From Inia geoffrensis (lineage: Eukaryota > Chordata > Mammalia > Artiodactyla > Iniidae), in NCBI GenBank assembly GCA_036417435.1, contig CM070899.1, forward strand, positions 4,903,001-4,967,000: 64,000 bases of DNA, written 5' to 3'. A program made the position numbers and the translations under genes. The notes under the pieces are model-generated. The model was not told where the DNA came from. It did not search any database and saw only the letters and a program-made list of their open reading frames with translations. Every line of letters begins with the position of its first letter. The first letter of the stretch is position 1. This document shows positions 1-9,944 of the stretch, one piece after another.

Positions 1-769
1 GCAGGGGAGGGGACGTGTCCAAAGCGTCTGACTGGGGACCGCTGGTAGCTGTGACCTTCCCGGGGCTGGGGAGCACAGGGGGCAGTGAAGAGTCAGCACT
101 GGGCGTACTGGCTGTGAGGTGCCTGTAGGCCTTCTGGGAGGAGAGGCCGGTGGGCGGCTGGACGTGGAGGGCAGTAGAGCCCTAGAGAGAGGTCGGGGCT
201 GCAGATGGAGGCTGGGGAGGGGTTCGTGTGTGGCTGGGCACAGAGGACCTTAGGCCTGAGAGGTGCGGGGAGGGGGGGAGGGGTAAACCAGGGCCCTGAG
301 GATCAGCCTGGGCGACGGAGCTGGAGTGGCAGAGGTGGGGAAGGCGTGGTGGGGCACCGGGGTTGGCGCTGCTGTGACCAAGGGACCAGGGGTGTGTGTC
401 CAGAGCCGGGGCCCAGGTGCCTCCAGCAAGCGGGCTGGGGGCTGTGCCAGCCCAGGGCTGGACCGGCTGCAGCTGAGGGGTGGGTGGGTGGGTGTGAGGG
501 GCTCAGGAGGTGAGAGCAGTACTTGAAGGGTGGTGGGACAGAGCCGCCCAGTATGTCTGGAAGGCCATTCGGAGGCCAAGGGTAAACTGAGGCTGGGGTG
601 GGCCGGCTCGGTGAAGCTGGCTGCCTCGCGAGGGGCGGTCGCGGCTCAGATGCCCACCTGGCGGGTCCCAGCTCTGCTCGGAGCCCACCTCACAGCCCTG
701 TCATATTTTCTCCTACACGTGCCTTGTTGGTAAACCTGCTCCCTTGTTCAGGATGAGTGAGGGGGTAGG

Positions 770-860
770 AGTATAGTCTCCCCTCGAGACTATAAGCTCC
801 GCGGGGTGGGGACCACGTTTGTGTCATTCGTGCTGTGAGGCGCAGGGAATGGCGGGACAG
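770..860 (+). repeat. L2 LINE 3'-end fragment
   Basis: The stretch with 'agactataagctccgcgggg' followed by 'gggaccacgtttgtgtcatt' resembles the conserved L2 3' region (segment ending 'taagctccttgagggcaggg'). It is short and diverged, and recognised by eye only. Confidence 0.45.
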
Positions 861-1437
861 GGCAGGAAAGGAAGGAAGGAGGGTGACGGGTGGATGCATC
901 GTAGGGGGATACGGCTGGGTCACGTCAGGGGTGGACAGTCTTGACGGCAGGGTCTGAGCTGCAGCTGCAGGCGGGTGACCAAGGTGGGGGAGGGCGGGGG
1001 CTCAGGTGGCCCCACAGGTGCTCTCACCTCTTCCCGAGGGTGCGGACCCCACCTGTACCCTGTGACCGAGGGCTGTGGGTGACCTGCAGCCCCTGCAGGA
1101 TGACTGACTTCAGGGGCCGCCGCCCCACTCCCATGCCTGACCCCGTGTGTGCAGGGGACCCTGGGTGACATGGGAGAGCCCCCAGGAAGCTCGCCAGCCC
1201 CCTGGGGAGAAAGGCCTGGGCCAGGGTCAGTCTGGGACCTGTAGTTGCAGGGGGCTTGGAGTGAATCAGTCAGGCGTGCTTCCTGGAGGAAGTGGCAGGG
1301 CCTGCTCGGCAGCCGTGGGCAGGCACTCTGCCACTGGTCTCCCTCCTTGCTTGTCACTCTGCATCTTCCTTGGGGACCAACTCTTGGGAGGACCCACCCC
1401 GCCCTTCTCTGAGGTTCTCAAAACGTAGGCAACTCTT

Positions 1438-1676
1438 TATTTTTATTTATTTATTTTTTTTTTTTTTTTGCGGTACGCGGCCTCTCACTGTTGTGGCCTC
1501 TCCCGTTGCGGAGCAACAGGCTCCGGACGCGCAGGCTCAGCGGCCGTGGCTCACGGGCCCAGCCGCTCCGCGGCACGTGGGATCCTCCCGGACCGGGGCA
1601 CGAACCCGTGTCCCCTGCATCGGCAGGCGGACTCCCAACCACTGCGCTACCAGGGAAGCCCTATTTTTATTTATTT
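1438..1676 (-). repeat. CHR-2 type SINE with 15-bp target-site duplication
   Basis: This is an antisense CHR-2 SINE. Its poly(T), the reverse of the A-tail, is at 1454-1469, and the tRNA-like head ends at 1661 with 'ccaccagggaagccc'-type sequence. The GC-rich body seen on this strand ('gcctctcactgttgtggcct', 'gctcagcggccgtggctcac') is the form abundant in cetacean genomes. The 15-bp repeat TATTTTTATTTATTT flanks it at 1438-1452 and 1662-1676, consistent with L1-mediated insertion, although the sequence is low-complexity. Confidence 0.9.
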
Positions 1677-3059
1677 TTAAGAATGTAGACCTGGGCAGGA
1701 ATCCAGGAAGGCTTAATCGGGGCTCGCTGGGTGTGCGCCTATGGTAACACGTGTGGTTTACAGACAGGGCCCGAGACTGAAGCTCACTCTACCCTGGGCT
1801 CTGAAGGAAGCATCCTGATTGCCCACAGCAGACCCACCAGAAGTTACCATCCAAAGGGTCTTAGCTCCAAATGGTCCCTTGAGGAGGGTTGGGCTTCCTC
1901 CAGCAAACAGTTGGCCCAGTTGGGCCCCTACTCCGACCTGGACACCTCTCTGAAGCCAGGGCTTTGTGTCCCCAGGGCAAGATGGGGACAGTCGCAGGTG
2001 GACTTGGGGTGTGCGTGGCGCGGACCAGCAGCCAGGTCTGTGTGATGGCAGGGCCCCTGCCCACCCCGTGACACCATGGAGTTCACCTTCAGGCTGCACC
2101 ATTCTGGGCTTTGTTGTGACTGTAATGTAGGGGGTGACGGGGGCAAAGTGCAGGGGGTGACTGACAGAGCAAAGCGCACACCCAGGGCACTGAACGGCAG
2201 CTTGAACCTTAGCCTCACTCGTGGCTAACAGCCAGCAGAACTCCCCTGGTGCCCCCTCACCCACCGGGCCGCTATCCCTTCCCTGCAGAAATCAGCCCTC
2301 CCGGCTATTAAAGGTGAGTCCTTCCCCCTTGGCCCCTTCTGCGTGCTCAGCCAGTCAAGGGAAGGGTGCCTCAGGTCAGCCCGTGGTTAGGTGCTCTCTG
2401 GGAGCTGGGTGGCTGCTGACAGGAGGGTGTGGCCCCTGCCCTGGTGGAGTTCACGGCCAGTCCCCTGGTGTGGTGACACCTGTCCCTCCTGCCTTGTGCC
2501 CAACGGGAGCTGATGTGAATTGATGGCATATGGCTCAGAGGGTGAATCATCCCGTTTCTGTTTCCTGAGCATGGGAACTCGGCGGCCCGGGCTCCCAGAG
2601 GAGCCCTCAGTCTGTGGGGAAAATAGTGCCTCAAGAGCCAAGCCTGGCCCTGGAAGGCTTCCTGGAGGAAGGGAGACATGAGCAGGCCAGTGGTTTTCTG
2701 AGTGTCTGATGCTCTGTGCAGCTAGCTGGCCACTGTGGCGGATGCCGCCTGGACGTGGGGCATCCAGACCCATCCTCTCCCTGGCCCAGAGGTCACACAG
2801 CCTGCTGGGACCACACAGTCGACTTGGGGAAGACAGTCCCCGTCTAGGGTGTGGCACTAGTGCCTCTGGGCCGCAGCGTCCCCAGCCAGCGCTGTGGAGG
2901 AGCAAAAGTGGGGGACCTGTAAGCGGTGCCATCTGGAGGTCGGCTCCCAGACCGAGAGACTGGGTGCCGATGGGTGCTCTTTAAACCAGGGTCCTTTAAG
3001 CCGCCCCAAGCACTGGCCCCCACCCCACCCCCACCCCCAGTGCCAGACTGGCTCAGGGT

Positions 3060-3450
3060 CGAGACCCTGACCCCCGGGGCGGGGGCTGGGCGGTGTGCGT
3101 GCGTGTGGTGCGCGTGCGCGTGCGTTGGTGCGGCCGGGCGCACCCCGTGCGCACCCACCGGCGCCTCGAGCTCAGCGCCGCGGCCCGGCCCGCCGCCGCG
3201 TGTCGTTGCAGCGCGCTGCAGGAGCAGAAGGGCGAGCTGCGCAAGCGGCTGTCCTACACCACGCACAAGCTCGAGAAGCTCGAGACCGAGTTCGACTCCA
3301 CCCGCCACTACCTGGAGATCGAGCTGCGCCGAGCGCAGGAGGAGCTGGAGAAGGTCACGGAGAAGCTGCGCAGGTAAGGGGGCGGGGCCAGGGAGGGGCG
3401 GGGCCTGGGCGGCGCGGGGCGCGGGGCGCGGGGCGGCGACCTGCCGCTAG
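3060..3450. promoter_or_regulatory. BEGAIN: Intragenic CpG-rich block around a BEGAIN exon
   Basis: CpG dinucleotides are very dense on both sides of the exon at 3212-3373. Upstream is a CG/TG run ('gtgcgcgtgcgcgtgcg' near 3108-3124). Downstream is a repeated GCGCGGG block at about 3409-3436 with at least four G-runs. This could be an intragenic CpG island or an alternative promoter, or just GC-rich exon surroundings. No TATA box or initiator stands out. Whether it acts as a promoter is inference. Confidence 0.4.
3212..3373 (+). CDS. BEGAIN: BEGAIN exon: start of the N-terminal coiled coil
   Basis: This 162-bp exon has acceptor 'tcgttgcag' before 3212 and donor 'gtaaggg' at 3374. It begins with the last base of a split Ser codon and ends with the first two bases of an Arg codon (AG|G), so it carries 53 whole codons. 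The product begins ALQEQKGELRKRLSYTTHKL and is rich in Glu, Lys, Arg and Leu with heptad spacing, which indicates a coiled coil. I recognise it as nearly identical to the conserved N-terminal region of mammalian BEGAIN. Flanking GC content is extreme, but codon phase and splice sites are clean. Confidence 0.93.
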
Positions 3451-4565
3451 CAGAGCCGTGCCTCCCACCCGAGCTGGTGACCCCATTCGTACACGGGGAG
3501 TCCAAGGCTCAGCGAGGGCAGGCGGCTCTGACAAGAGTCGCGCTTTGTGCCAAGAGCTGCCAAACCAGGATCTGAACTGGCGCTGGCTACTGCCCGGGTA
3601 CAGGCTCTTCCCAGGCACCTCTGCGTCCCCCGCTCATTCCTTCTCTTGTATTTATGTGGTGGGGCGGCAGCATGACACAGAAGCAGCCATCTCCAGACCC
3701 AGACCCCAGCCACTGTCGCCTAGGTCTCCGACCGGGAAGCGATGTCCAGCCTTGGAGGTGAACCAGCATTTAGAGACGGTTCCCTTGAGCAGCCATGACA
3801 GCAGGCTAGGTGTGCGGGACCCTGAGCAATGACTCCCTTAAAAACAAAACTTCTGTAAACATCGTGCTGCACGTGTAAGATGGATATTCTTCTAAAAAAA
3901 TATTACGCGTTTTCCAGGCTTCTTTTAGGAAGAATGTAAAGAAAACGCAAGCTTTGCTGTTGGCTTGGTTTGTTTTAAATGTTTATAGAGCATTGGATTT
4001 GCAGTGAGGCTGTTTGTCCCTTACTACTTAAGCACCTCCAGCCTCAGTTTCCCCACTCGCAAGACAGGGGCAATAACACTACACATAGGTTGTCGAGAGG
4101 ATGGACACTGCCCCTTCCACCGTCACACCGCATGGCGGCAATGGCTTCCCACCCAACACCTGCCTCCGTCTCAGCCTCTTCCAGGGGGAACCGTATCCTA
4201 TTCACTGTGTGTCCCCAGCACTCACCCCAGGGCACATCACACAGTCTTAAGGTTAGACCCCTGCTAACCTGCTATTGAACTGTATGCCCTTTCGCCAGCC
4301 TTGTAAGGACTGTGAGTTAACCGGCTCTGAGTGAGGACCCGACAGAGTCCCTTGTGAATAACAGGGCTTCCCTTCTCATCTACAGGGGTCCTCGTCCCTG
4401 GCCCAGGAAATGTTGCAACAAGTTAGCTTCAATCAGATGCTTTCTAGCACAGGAGCAGTTAGAGCAGGGTGGGGCCTGTGTTCAGCCCTCAGCGGGCTGT
4501 ATGGCTACAGGGGCCGTGGGAGGGTCAGGCCTGGCACAGCAGTGACCTCAAGGCCTCCGTTCCAG
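3374..4565 (+). other. BEGAIN: BEGAIN intron
   Basis: This intron starts with a G-rich repeat (about 3409-3436) and contains an antisense MIR-like stretch (about 4003-4125). The rest, 3450-4000 and 4265-4560, shows no gene, RNA or clear repeat. Confidence 0.85.
4003..4125 (-). repeat. MIR SINE fragment
   Basis: The sequence 'cctcagtttccccactcgc' followed by 'caataacactacacatagg' is the reverse of the MIR core ('ctcagtttccccatctgt...'). It is diverged and lacks clear ends. Confidence 0.65.
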
Positions 4566-4632
4566 GATTCAGAGCAACTACATGGCGCTGCAAAGGATCA
4601 ACCAGGAGCTGGAGGACAAGCTGTACCGCATG
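4566..4632 (+). CDS. BEGAIN: BEGAIN exon: coiled coil, second part
   Basis: This 67-bp exon follows acceptor 'ccgttccag' and precedes donor 'gtgagg'. Its first base completes the Arg codon from the previous exon, and it then carries 22 codons, IQSNYMALQRINQELEDKLY plus Arg and Met. It ends on a codon boundary. The sequence continues the coiled coil and matches mammalian BEGAIN essentially residue for residue, as far as I can recall. Confidence 0.93.
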
Positions 4633-5087
4633 GTGAGGGCACGCCACACCCCCCCACACCCCAGCACTCCCAGCCCTGGGCCCCCAGCTCTGGAACCATG
4701 GTGAGGACCTCAGGCCTGGTGGTCGTGCCCTAGCCCGTGAGGAGCTGGGCCAAAGGCCTCGTTTCCACCCTGCCCGTTCCCTGCTCCCCGGAGTTGGGCC
4801 AGTCCCACCTGTCTCTGCCCTGATTGGGTGCTCTCCAGCACTCACCTATCACTGTCCCCACTGTGCAGAGGAGAGACTGAGGCTCAGAGAGGCAGTGACT
4901 TGCCCAAGGCCGTCTGGCTCCTCCCTGGCAGAGCAGGACTGGAACATGGGCTGCTCTGTGCTCTGACCCTTGCGTGCCTTGGCCTCCAAACTCCTCCCCA
5001 TTATCAGCTGCGAGAGGGGACCCAGGAGGCCCCAGGCCTTGGCTGGCTGCTGAGCACCTCCCTCTTCTGCCTGTCCCTCACCTCCAG
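4633..5087 (+). other. BEGAIN: BEGAIN intron
   Basis: A short intron bounded by 'gtgagg' and 'cacctccag'. About 4815-4975 is a sense MIR; nothing else is recognisable. Confidence 0.85.
4815..4975 (+). repeat. MIR SINE fragment
   Basis: It contains the MIR core and tail motifs 'gagactgaggctcagagagg' and 'cagtgacttgcccaaggccg', lying between two BEGAIN exons. Confidence 0.75.
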
Positions 5088-5195
5088 GGCCAGCACTATG
5101 AGGAAGAGAAACGAGCGCTTAGCCACGAGATCGTCGCCCTCAACAGCCACCTGCTGGAGGCCAAGGTGACCATCGACAAGCTATCGGAGGACAAC
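5088..5195 (+). CDS. BEGAIN: BEGAIN exon: coiled coil, third part
   Basis: This 108-bp exon is in phase at both ends (36 codons), with acceptor 'cacctccag' and donor 'gtgagt'. The peptide starts GQHYEEEKRALSHEIVALNS and ends KVTIDKLSEDN. Leu, Ile and Val occupy heptad positions among charged residues, as expected for a dimerising coiled coil. It matches the conserved BEGAIN N-terminal domain, which is shared with its paralogue TJAP1; the large C-terminal exon settles the gene as BEGAIN. Confidence 0.93.
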
Positions 5196-7574
5196 GTGAG
5201 TGCCGGGCCATTCTGACCCTGAGGGCCTGGCACAGGGCCGGGTGGACAGACGGGATGGTCAGGACCTCACGGAGTACCTGGGCAGTCGGGGAAGGACGGG
5301 GGCTGCCTCACAAACTGCACCCCGCGAGACCCTCTGCTGGAAGGAGATGGGACTTGAGATAGGGAGCGTGGGGCCGCACTGTCCCAGGCGAGGCGGGCTT
5401 CCTGACCCCAGGGTTGGGGCGTGGCCACTCAGGACTCCTGCCTTCGGCCACTCGCAGTGGACATCAGAGTCCCACGGCTACCTGTGGGTCCCGACTTGCA
5501 GGGTCTCGCGAGAAGGGCCCCACTGCCCGCCACAGACCCGTCAGCTGAGCACACACTCACTGATTAGCACCTGCTCCTCGCCGGGCCAGACCCTACGAGG
5601 CTCTGAGAATACGTGTGAACAACACAGGCAAGCACCCTGCCCACGTGGAGTTTACATCTGAGCAGGGGAGCGGGGAGAGCGGACAGTAAACAGGATAGAT
5701 ATGTCAACTGTGTGGTGACTTAGAAGTGCCACATGCTGCAGAGAAAAATAAAGCAGGGGATGGTGCTGGGAGTTGCCAGTTGCAGGGTCAGGGAATCTCA
5801 GTCGGGTGCTACTGGAACAGGCTGCTGGAGCTGAGACCTGAAAGTGAGGAGGGAGCTAGCGATGGGACGGCGGGGAAGGGCGCTTCCTGCAGGCAGAAAG
5901 AGCCACGGCGGCAAAGGTGGGTCTGAGGAACTTGAAGACCAGCAAAGAGACCAGAAGGGGCTCTTGTGGGGAGGAGAGGCCGAGGGTCTGAGATCAGAAG
6001 GAGAACAGGAGGCCGCATCGTATAGGAATCTGGGTTTTTTTTTTTTTAGTGAAGTAGGGAGCCACTGAAGGTTCTTGAACAGAGGGGTAGCCTGACTGAA
6101 CTTACTCTTACTGGGCTCCGGTGGCCGCTCTGCTGAGGACAGACCGTAGAGGACAAAGCCATGAGTGGGAAGGTCAATGAGACAGCAATCTGGGAGAAAG
6201 ACAATGGTGGCTTGGCCAGGATGGCGGCCAGGGAGGTGGGAAGCGGGGGGCTTGGATTCTGGTTATATTTTGAAGCTGGAACCAAAGTGATTGACCGATT
6301 TGGGATGTGGGTTATGAGAAGAAAACATGGGTCCAGCCCAACTGCAGGGGTCAGGGTCTGCTGGAAGGGAGCCACCTGCCGTCTCCTGGGCTGGGTGGGA
6401 CCTTCTGGGGGAGACGTGGGAGGCGGTGGCAGGCACGGGGCTGGAGCCAGGCCTTGGACAGCCAGGTGGAGATGCCACAGGTAGGAGATGGCGGAAGAGT
6501 GCACAGAGATGAGGGGCGGCTCTCAGAAGACTGTTAACAACTTGGTGGCAGGTCTGGGCTGGCCAGACAGTGCCTGCAGCCCTCTGATGCCAGCGGCAGC
6601 CAGTCTGGGGCCTCACAGGAGCCCAGTTCTCAGCTCTCAACCAACTATACCCTTTCAGGGATGCATTGAAGGAGTGGGGACCCGGGTTCCCTCCACTGTG
6701 CAGGCCAAGCCGGGGCACCAGCCTCAGTACAGAAGGTGGAGGGGCGGCAGCCTCCAGGACCAGGGTCGGGGGAGGCAGGGGTGCCCACGCCCTCAGCAGC
6801 TCACCTGAGCTGCAGGACGCCTGGGCCTGGTTGACTTGAGACTATGGGAGCAGGTGGACCTCAGGGCCCATCGGTGGACCCCAGACCCCCCGCCCCCGTC
6901 AGAGCCCTGGCTGCAGAGGGTCCCTGGGCGGCAGTGGGAACCAAGGCCCAGCGGCAGGCACATGCAACAGAGATTTTCCAAAGATGAAACCAAATCCCCT
7001 CGATTCCTACTGTTTGCATCTGTTTTCAGCTTAGGAGGCTGAGCTGGTCCCCGCCCAGACCTGGGGTCACACAGGCCCTCTGCCCCCCACTCACCCTGAC
7101 GCTTGCCCGGCCCTGCAGCCACGCCCATGTCCAGGCCTCACTCAGACGTGGGAGGGGCAGGCCCATTCCCCGTCCCTCACTGGTGCCGGCGCTCTCCACT
7201 GCGTTCCCTTGGGAGGGACTCAGAGGCCGCGGGCAGGGAGACTGGGCCTGGTGTCCATGCCTGGGGCCTCTGGGACTTTAGGGCACGTTGCGGGCCCTTC
7301 TTCTCCCACCGCCCCCCGCCCTGTGGTAGCTTCCCACCCGGGTCAGTGGTGGGACTGCCTGGGAGGGCGCCCTCCATGCACCAGCGGCTCCAGGTCAGAG
7401 CAGGGGCCCCCGTTCTGCAGGCGAGAGCGTGAGGCCCAGAGAGGGTCCTCGTGCTGCCCACTGCACAGCCGGCTCTGCCTGCCGGTTTCCGCGTTGGCCA
7501 CTGGGCACCCGTCAGGGTGGCAGCGACCTTGGCGAGGGGCGAGCCTGTGCAGAACAGCTTCTCTTGTCTTTTAG
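5196..7574 (+). other. BEGAIN: BEGAIN intron
   Basis: A 2.4-kb intron. About 5556-6190 is an old dispersed repeat whose relative lies at 60590-61240. The stretch 6200-7570 is GC-rich single-copy DNA, with a MIR-like scrap near 7405-7470 and no coding exon that I can support. Confidence 0.8.
5556..6190 (+). repeat. Ancient dispersed repeat, family not named with certainty
   Basis: It shares an ordered set of motifs with 60590-61240: 'caccctgcccacgtggagtt', then 'ggacagtaaacaggatagat', 'gcagagaaaaataaagcagg', and a later block on weight/position words such as 'gtagggagccactgaagg'. The order and spacing point to one ancient mammalian repeat, heavily diverged. I do not remember the library name reliably. 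Confidence 0.5.
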
Positions 7575-7658
7575 GAGCTCTATAGGAAGGACTGCAATCT
7601 AGCGGCCCAGCTGCTGCAGTGCAGCCAGACGTACGGCAGGGGCCATAAGGTGTCCGAG
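7575..7658 (+). CDS. BEGAIN: BEGAIN exon: end of the coiled-coil domain
   Basis: This 84-bp exon is in phase at both ends (28 codons). The acceptor is 'gtcttttag'; the donor 'gtaacg' is GT but weak after +3. It encodes ELYRKDCNLAAQLLQCSQTY followed by GRGHKVSE. The segment closes the N-terminal conserved domain before the long low-complexity C-terminal exon. Human BEGAIN, as I recall it, has Val where this reads Gly after the GR pair, a minor substitution. Confidence 0.92.
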
Positions 7659-8591
7659 GTAACGTGAGCCCCGCCCCGGCCAGGCCCACCGCTGCCCCTG
7701 CCATCAGTCAGGGCCCCTTCCTCGCAGGTCCCACCCTTGAGAGCGAAGGGGCTGGCTGCGCCCGAGGCCCCCTGGCCCTACTCAATCCTGCCGTGCCCTG
7801 GCTTCTCTGGCTACGTGGTGGAGGGACCGCCGCATACACACCTCCCTGCCAGCCCAGACAGCCGGTGCACCCCCCCCGCCCCGTTTCCTCCGGGCACAGC
7901 CCCCAGTCCCCACCCGCTGTGTGAGCCCCCCCGAAACCCTGTGGTTTGCTTTGGGTACAACTCCTAACAGTGCTCATTTCAGAGATAAGAAACTGGCTTC
8001 ACACGGGAGTCACTGGGACAAGGCCACAGGGCCCAGCCTCGGACCCAGGGCTCCCACCCCAGCCAGGTTGCCCTTCCCCTTACCCAGGCCTTTCCACCTT
8101 CCGTCTCCCTGAGCCTGGGCCACACCTAAGATGCTCACAAAATAGATCAAACGGTAGCGGGACGCCCCCCACAGGGCACCTGCGCTCCCGTGGAAACCGC
8201 TGGGCGCCTGGCCCTCAATCTTTGTCGCATCTGTTTCTGAGTCTGTCTGGTTTGGGAGCACCCAGGCCACGTGCGTGGGCCGGGGGTGCCCTCCCAGAGA
8301 CCCTGGGGCCGGGTTCCCTCAGGGGAAGGCCCGAGAGAGGCCTGAGTCAGAGCCGGGTTCCAGCCTCCAGGCTCTGCGGTACCCCACTGGAGTGGGCCGG
8401 GGTGGGTGGCGGTGACCAGGGGTTCACAGGCACATCCCGCGAGCTTGCAAAATAGAGCATCCCGGGCGTCGGCTCCAGCTGGTGGGATTAGAGAGGCCCT
8501 GGGCAGGTCCCAGGTGGGTCAGCCTCTGCTGCTGGTCCGGGGCTGACCGTGACCCCCGTCCCCTCCTCTTCCTCACGGCGTCCCATTCTAG
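7659..8591 (+). other. BEGAIN: BEGAIN last intron
   Basis: A 933-bp GC-rich intron from 'gtaacg' to 'cccattctag'. It has no recognisable repeat of any size, RNA gene or exon. Confidence 0.85.
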
Positions 8592-9944
8592 CTGCCCTCA
8601 GAGTTCCAGGAGCACGTGAGCCTGCACATGGAGAAGCAAGGCTGCAGCCTGCCCTCCCCGCTCTGCCGCCCAGCCTACGCTGACAGTGTCCCCCCCTGCG
8701 TCCTCGCCAAGGTGCTGGAGAAGCCAGACCCCGGCAGCCTGTCCTCCCATCTGTCGGATGCCTCAGCCCGTGACCTGGCCTTCCGCGACAGGCTGGAAAA
8801 GCCGGGCCCCCGGCCCCCCTACAAGGGGGACGTCTACTGCAGCGACACGGCCCTCTACTGCCCCGAGGAGCGGCGCCGTGACCGGCGGCCCAGTGAGGAC
8901 GGGCCCGTGACCGACGTGGGCTTCCTGCGGGCCCAGAATTCCACTGACAGCGCGGCCGAGGAGGAGGAGCCCGAGGCGGCGGCCTACCCCGCGGGCTACC
9001 GGCACGGGGCCTTCGGGGGCTACGCGGCCTCGCTGCCCACGTCCAGCTCCTACTCGAGCTTTAGCGCCGCGTCGGAGGAGAAGGAGCGCGCCCAGGCCGG
9101 CACGCTCACCGCCTCGCAGCAGGCCATCTACCTGAACAGCCGCGACGAGCTCTTCGGCCGCACGCCGCCTGCGGCCTACGGGAGCAGCCCGCGCTATGCC
9201 TCGGCCGCGGCCGCAGTGGCCGCCCCGCTCGAGGCCGAGGCAGCCCCGGGGTTCGCGAGGACTGTGTCGCCGTACCCCGCCGAACCCTACCGCTTCCCGG
9301 TCTCCCCCGGCCCCCAGCCCGCCCTGATGCCCCCCAACCTGTGGAACCTGCGGGCCAAGCCGGGGTCGGCCCGGCTGGCCGCAGAGGACGTGCGCGGCCA
9401 GTGGCGGCCGCTGAGCGTGGAGGACATCGGCGCCTACCCCTTCCCGGCCGCCGCCGCCGCCGCCCCCGGCCGCGCCTCGCCCGGCGGCTTCAACGACCGC
9501 TACTTTGGGGCCGGAGGCGGCCCGGGCGAGAAGGCCGAGGGCCGCGCCAGCCCCCTCTATGCCAGCTACAAGGCTGACAGCTTCTCGGAGGGCGATGACC
9601 TCTCCCAGGGCCACCTGGCCGAGCCCCGCTACCTCCGGGCGGCCGGTGACCTGAGCCTCAGCCCCGGCCGCTCGGCTGAGCCCCTGCCCAGCTACGCGGC
9701 CAGCGAGGGGGAGCGCGAGAGGCTCGGGGTGCAGCTCTGTGGGGCGGGCGGCAGCCCCGAGCCCGAGCACAGCCCCCGGAGCTCCAGGGATTCCCTGGAG
9801 CCCAGCTCCATGGAGGCCTCCCCGGAGATGCACCCCGGCGCCCGCCTCAGCCCCCAGCCCGCCTTCCCTCGGACTGGCGGCTCGGGGCTCAGCCGCAAGG
9901 ACAGTCTCACAAAAGCCCAGCTCTACGGAACCCTGCTCAACTGA
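8592..9944 (+). CDS. BEGAIN: BEGAIN last coding exon (C-terminal 450 residues and stop)
   Basis: BEGAIN (brain-enriched guanylate kinase-associated protein) sits in the postsynaptic density and binds the guanylate-kinase domain of PSD-95/SAP90; that is family knowledge. This exon opens after 'cattctag' with LPSEFQEHVSLHMEKQGCSL and stays open to TGA at 9942. The region is largely disordered: Pro, Ser, Ala and Gly rich, with an acidic patch EEEEPEAAA, a Ser/Tyr stretch SSSYSSFSAASEEKE, the conserved GQWRPLSVEDIGAYPF, and the C-terminus SGLSRKDSLTKAQLYGTLLN, a recognisable BEGAIN ending with an RKDS basic-Ser motif. A run of six GCC Ala codons is at 9447-9464. The five exons here give about 590 residues against about 593 for whole human BEGAIN, so only a short N-terminus is missing. 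The frame is intact. Confidence 0.95.
   Translation: MPSEFQEHVSLHMEKQGCSLPSPLCRPAYADSVPPCVLAKVLEKPDPGSLSSHLSDASARDLAFRDRLEKPGPRPPYKGDVYCSDTALYCPEERRRDRRPSEDGPVTDVGFLRAQNSTDSAAEEEEPEAAAYPAGYRHGAFGGYAASLPTSSSYSSFSAASEEKERAQAGTLTASQQAIYLNSRDELFGRTPPAAYGSSPRYASAAAAVAAPLEAEAAPGFARTVSPYPAEPYRFPVSPGPQPALMPPNLWNLRAKPGSARLAAEDVRGQWRPLSVEDIGAYPFPAAAAAAPGRASPGGFNDRYFGAGGGPGEKAEGRASPLYASYKADSFSEGDDLSQGHLAEPRYLRAAGDLSLSPGRSAEPLPSYAASEGERERLGVQLCGAGGSPEPEHSPRSSRDSLEPSSMEASPEMHPGARLSPQPAFPRTGGSGLSRKDSLTKAQLYGTLLN

Larger units (their letters stand above)
1..3211 (+). other. BEGAIN: BEGAIN intron (5' part runs off the window)
   Basis: This is the intron upstream of the first BEGAIN exon seen here. It is GC-rich and has no coding exon that I can recognise. 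I looked for an exon ending in a split Ser codon (AG|C) that would supply the short N-terminus and found none, so that exon and the promoter probably lie to the left of the window. The intron holds a CHR-2 SINE at 1453-1661 and an L2-like stretch near 770-860. It becomes very CpG-rich from about 3060 up to the exon. The rest is unremarkable single-copy DNA. Confidence 0.7.

Noticed and set aside
1..3211. Possible BEGAIN first coding exon in the left intron
   Set aside because: I looked for an ATG-containing exon ending with AG before GT that would complete the split Ser, and for the known N-terminal start. None is present, so it is probably off the window.
3095..3832. 245-codon open frame overlapping the BEGAIN exon at 3212-3373
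   Set aside because: It reads the exon in a wrong frame and runs through the donor site; the conserved frame with correct splice sites is the neighbouring one.
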